A DNA stretch of 64,000 nt from Mobiluncus massiliensis (GTDB lineage: Bacteria; Actinomycetota; Actinomycetes; Actinomycetales; Actinomycetaceae), in NCBI RefSeq assembly GCF_949769255.1, contig NZ_OX458329.1:1302001-1366000 (forward strand). The letters are read 5' to 3'. Below the pieces are notes generated by a model that worked only from the letters and a program-made list of their open reading frames with translations, did not search any database and had not been told where the DNA came from. A program made the position numbers and the translations under genes. How positions within the stretch are numbered: the first letter of the stretch is position 1; each line of letters opens with the position of its first letter. Shown here in pieces: positions 62,202 to 64,000 of this stretch.

Positions 62202-63845
62202 TCATTGTAGTTTGTCTTTGCCCAGCACGTCCTGTGCCATTCCGGCGAGTACCACGGAACCGAAAATCACGACTCCGGTGGATCCGGGAACTCCCCCCTG
62301 CAAATCATCGATTTCCCCGGCTTTTGCAATCGCTTCGGGCAGGGAATCAATAGCGTAGACGCGATCGTCTCCGAACACCTCCGCGGCAACGGCCTGCAGA
62401 TCCTCCACCTTCGCCGCGCGTTCACCGGGCATCTGGGTCACAATCAGCTCATCAATGGTCGGCTCCACAATCCCCAGCACGGTTTCAATGTCTTTATCGG
62501 CCATGGCGGAATAAATCCCCACTGTGTGTTGAAAACGAAAATCGTCCTCTATCGCCCGGCGCAGGGCCTGAACCGCGCCGGGATTATGCCCTGCATCAGC
62601 CACAATCATCGGGGTGGCGTGCAACACTTCCAGGCGTCCGGGAGAACGGACCCCGCCAAAAGCCCGCTCCACAGATTCCCCGTGCAGCGCCATTCCGCCC
62701 AGCTGTGCCTCTACCGCCGTGAGCGCCAGCGCCGCATTCTCAGCCTGGAACTCTCCATACAGGGGCAGGTAAATATCCCGGTAGACAGCCGCGGGCGTGC
62801 GAATATCGATGACTTGCCCCCCAACTGCTGGGACACGCCGCAGCACCTCGAAATCGTCCCCCTCATAGCGCAGGGTCACATCCTCGGCATGAGCGGCGTC
62901 ACGAATGACCGCGAGAGCCTCATCGGGCTGTTTAGCCACCACTGCCACTCGCTGGGGGCGCATAATCCCCGCCTTTTCCCGCGCAATGTTGGTCAGTCCC
63001 TCCCCCAGCCATTGTTCGTGTTCCCGGCTGATGGGCCCGATGACGGCCGTGTCTGCATCGATGACATTGGTAGCGTCCCAGCGTCCGCCCATCCCGACCT
63101 CGACCACCGCCACATCCACCGGCACATCTGCGAACAGGGCGTATGCCATGACGGTCATGACCTCAAAGAACGACAGCCGGTGTCCGGGGTGAGCGTTTTC
63201 CCACAGGGCCAGTTGGGCTTCCACGTCCTCATAAGCTTGGACAAACTGTTCGGTGGTCAGGGGGGTTTGGTCCACTGAGATGCGTTCGCGCACGTCTACC
63301 AGGTGCGGGGAGGTAAACCGACCGGTCCGATACCCCAGTTCCGCTAGAAGCGCCTCAATCATTCGGGCGATGGAAGTTTTGCCGTTGGTGCCGGTGATAT
63401 GGATGGAGTGGAACAGGTCCTGGGGATTGCCCAGGTAGTCCAGCACTCCCCGCACCGGTTCCAAGCTGGGCTCTATTTGGTGTTCAGCGCGGCGCGTCAG
63501 CAGGGTTTCGTAGATGGCTCGGGCTTTCGGGTCCTCCATCGTGGAAGGGCCGAGGGTCGAGGTGGGGCGTTGCCGTTCGCGCATTTCGTCCACGAGTTCG
63601 CGCTGCTCGGGGCTCAGCGACATGCCAAAGCGGTCGACGGGACCTTTCCGGGAGGCGGTTGCGTTTTCTGGGTCCAAAGGTTCCCCGGTCGGGTTGTCGT
63701 TGTCCTCCGGCTCAGCGGGGGTCCGGGCCGCGAACAGGTAGGGAATCAAATCCGGGTCCACCGACAAATCCTCGGGGGTTACCGCCGGGGGTTGATGCTC
63801 GTGTGCGTGGCGGTCCCGATGTGCTTCCTCATGCTTGTTTTCCAC
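62202..63845 (-). CDS. folC: Folylpolyglutamate synthase/dihydrofolate synthase FolC with N-terminal extension
   Basis: Adds glutamate to (dihydro)pteroate and folates. The Mur-ligase-type core has the P-loop TGTNGKTS (151-158), TSPHLVDVRERI, VEVGMGGRWDATNV and the C-terminal domain with DAGHNPGAVQALRRAI. About 107 residues precede the core: five His in the first 17 residues, then an acidic and Pro-rich segment. Start is GTG 63845. Family members usually begin about where residue 105 lies here. It serves the same cofactor as glyA and folD. Confidence 0.93.
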   Translation of the reverse strand: MENKHEEAHRDRHAHEHQPPAVTPEDLSVDPDLIPYLFAARTPAEPEDNDNPTGEPLDPENATASRKGPVDRFGMSLSPEQRELVDEMRERQRPTSTLGPSTMEDPKARAIYETLLTRRAEHQIEPSLEPVRGVLDYLGNPQDLFHSIHITGTNGKTSIARMIEALLAELGYRTGRFTSPHLVDVRERISVDQTPLTTEQFVQAYEDVEAQLALWENAHPGHRLSFFEVMTVMAYALFADVPVDVAVVEVGMGGRWDATNVIDADTAVIGPISREHEQWLGEGLTNIAREKAGIMRPQRVAVVAKQPDEALAVIRDAAHAEDVTLRYEGDDFEVLRRVPAVGGQVIDIRTPAAVYRDIYLPLYGEFQAENAALALTAVEAQLGGMALHGESVERAFGGVRSPGRLEVLHATPMIVADAGHNPGAVQALRRAIEDDFRFQHTVGIYSAMADKDIETVLGIVEPTIDELIVTQMPGERAAKVEDLQAVAAEVFGDDRVYAIDSLPEAIAKAGEIDDLQGGVPGSTGVVIFGSVVLAGMAQDVLGKDKLQ

Positions 63846-63957
63846 CCCACCATGTTACCCAAGCCCGCAAACTCACACAGAATAGAAGGTCTGGTCTCGC
63901 TCTGTTCCATTCCGAAATCAATAGTGACTCATCATTTAACAGACCCAACCAGCAGAC

Positions 63958-64000
63958 TTATTTCGATTCAATAACTTTCAAAGGCTTCCCAGCAGGTACG
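63958..64000 (-). CDS. Possible C-terminal end of a gene entering from the right
   Basis: Minus-strand frame reading VPAGKPLKVIESK then TAA at 63958. The composition looks like a real protein C-terminus, but only 13 residues are visible and no family can be named. Confidence 0.3.
   Translation of the reverse strand, partial: VPAGKPLKVIESK

Noticed and set aside
1-64000. CRISPR arrays, insertion sequences, prophage and toxin-antitoxin pairs.
   Set aside because: No spaced short repeats, transposase motifs, phage genes or small paired genes of that kind were seen on either strand.

Overview
The window is typical of an actinobacterium of the family Actinomycetaceae. GC content is in the mid-fifties, and there are many GTG/TTG starts and ATGA or TGATG overlaps. 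It carries actinobacterial marker genes: an AdnAB-type helicase-nuclease pair, DUF3107, DUF3117 and DUF4439 proteins, a membrane-anchored FtsY, and rimP-nusA facing a DUF4439 lipoprotein gene. The arcB/arcC fermentation genes and the CWB2 surface proteins fit an anaerobe such as Mobiluncus; that genus call is inference and was not tested by alignment.

Layout from left to right. 1-704 is the 5' part of a secreted CWB2 protein. 992-2529 is rimP-nusA (minus), opposed by a DUF4439 lipoprotein (2603-3628). 3814-7953 is a MarR regulator followed by an ABC exporter (ATPase plus FtsX-type permease); a C6 tract may put the ATPase N-terminus out of frame. 7965-12514 is a compact Tad/Flp pilus operon (minus). 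12707-21000 holds a degenerate phosphotransferase and the adnA-adnB pair. 21130-29083 holds DUF3107, a ferritin-like protein, a CAP-like/CWB2 surface protein, a DEAD-box helicase with a coupled membrane protein, Xaa-Pro aminopeptidase and a PHP phosphoesterase.

29080-38054 is mainly housekeeping: acyltransferase-SGNH, Mrp ATPase, O-methyltransferase with a 55-residue DUF3117 gene, LOG phosphoribohydrolase, mannose-1-phosphate guanylyltransferase, 2'-5' RNA ligase-like protein, YihY/BrkB protein and exonuclease III. 38214-45236 is an accessory block: a repeat-rich surface protein with an LAATG sorting signal, a seven-helix membrane LuxR regulator in AT-rich DNA, a YfcC-type transporter, carbamate kinase and ornithine carbamoyltransferase. 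No arginine deiminase gene lies here. Three gene-free stretches of 318-527 bp in this block contain hairpins.

45764-64000 returns to core genes, mostly on the minus strand. glyA-folD is preceded by a ZTP (pfl) riboswitch. Then follow a one-helix protein, a DyP peroxidase, ispG, a Nei-type glycosylase, an amidohydrolase, ffh, ftsY, smc, ndk, a lone dhaL, and folC with a His-rich N-terminal extension. glyA, folD and folC meet in one-carbon metabolism, and the riboswitch links that to ZTP/AICAR levels. ffh, ftsY and smc serve protein targeting and chromosome organisation. No rRNA, convincing tRNA, CRISPR array, transposase or phage gene was seen.
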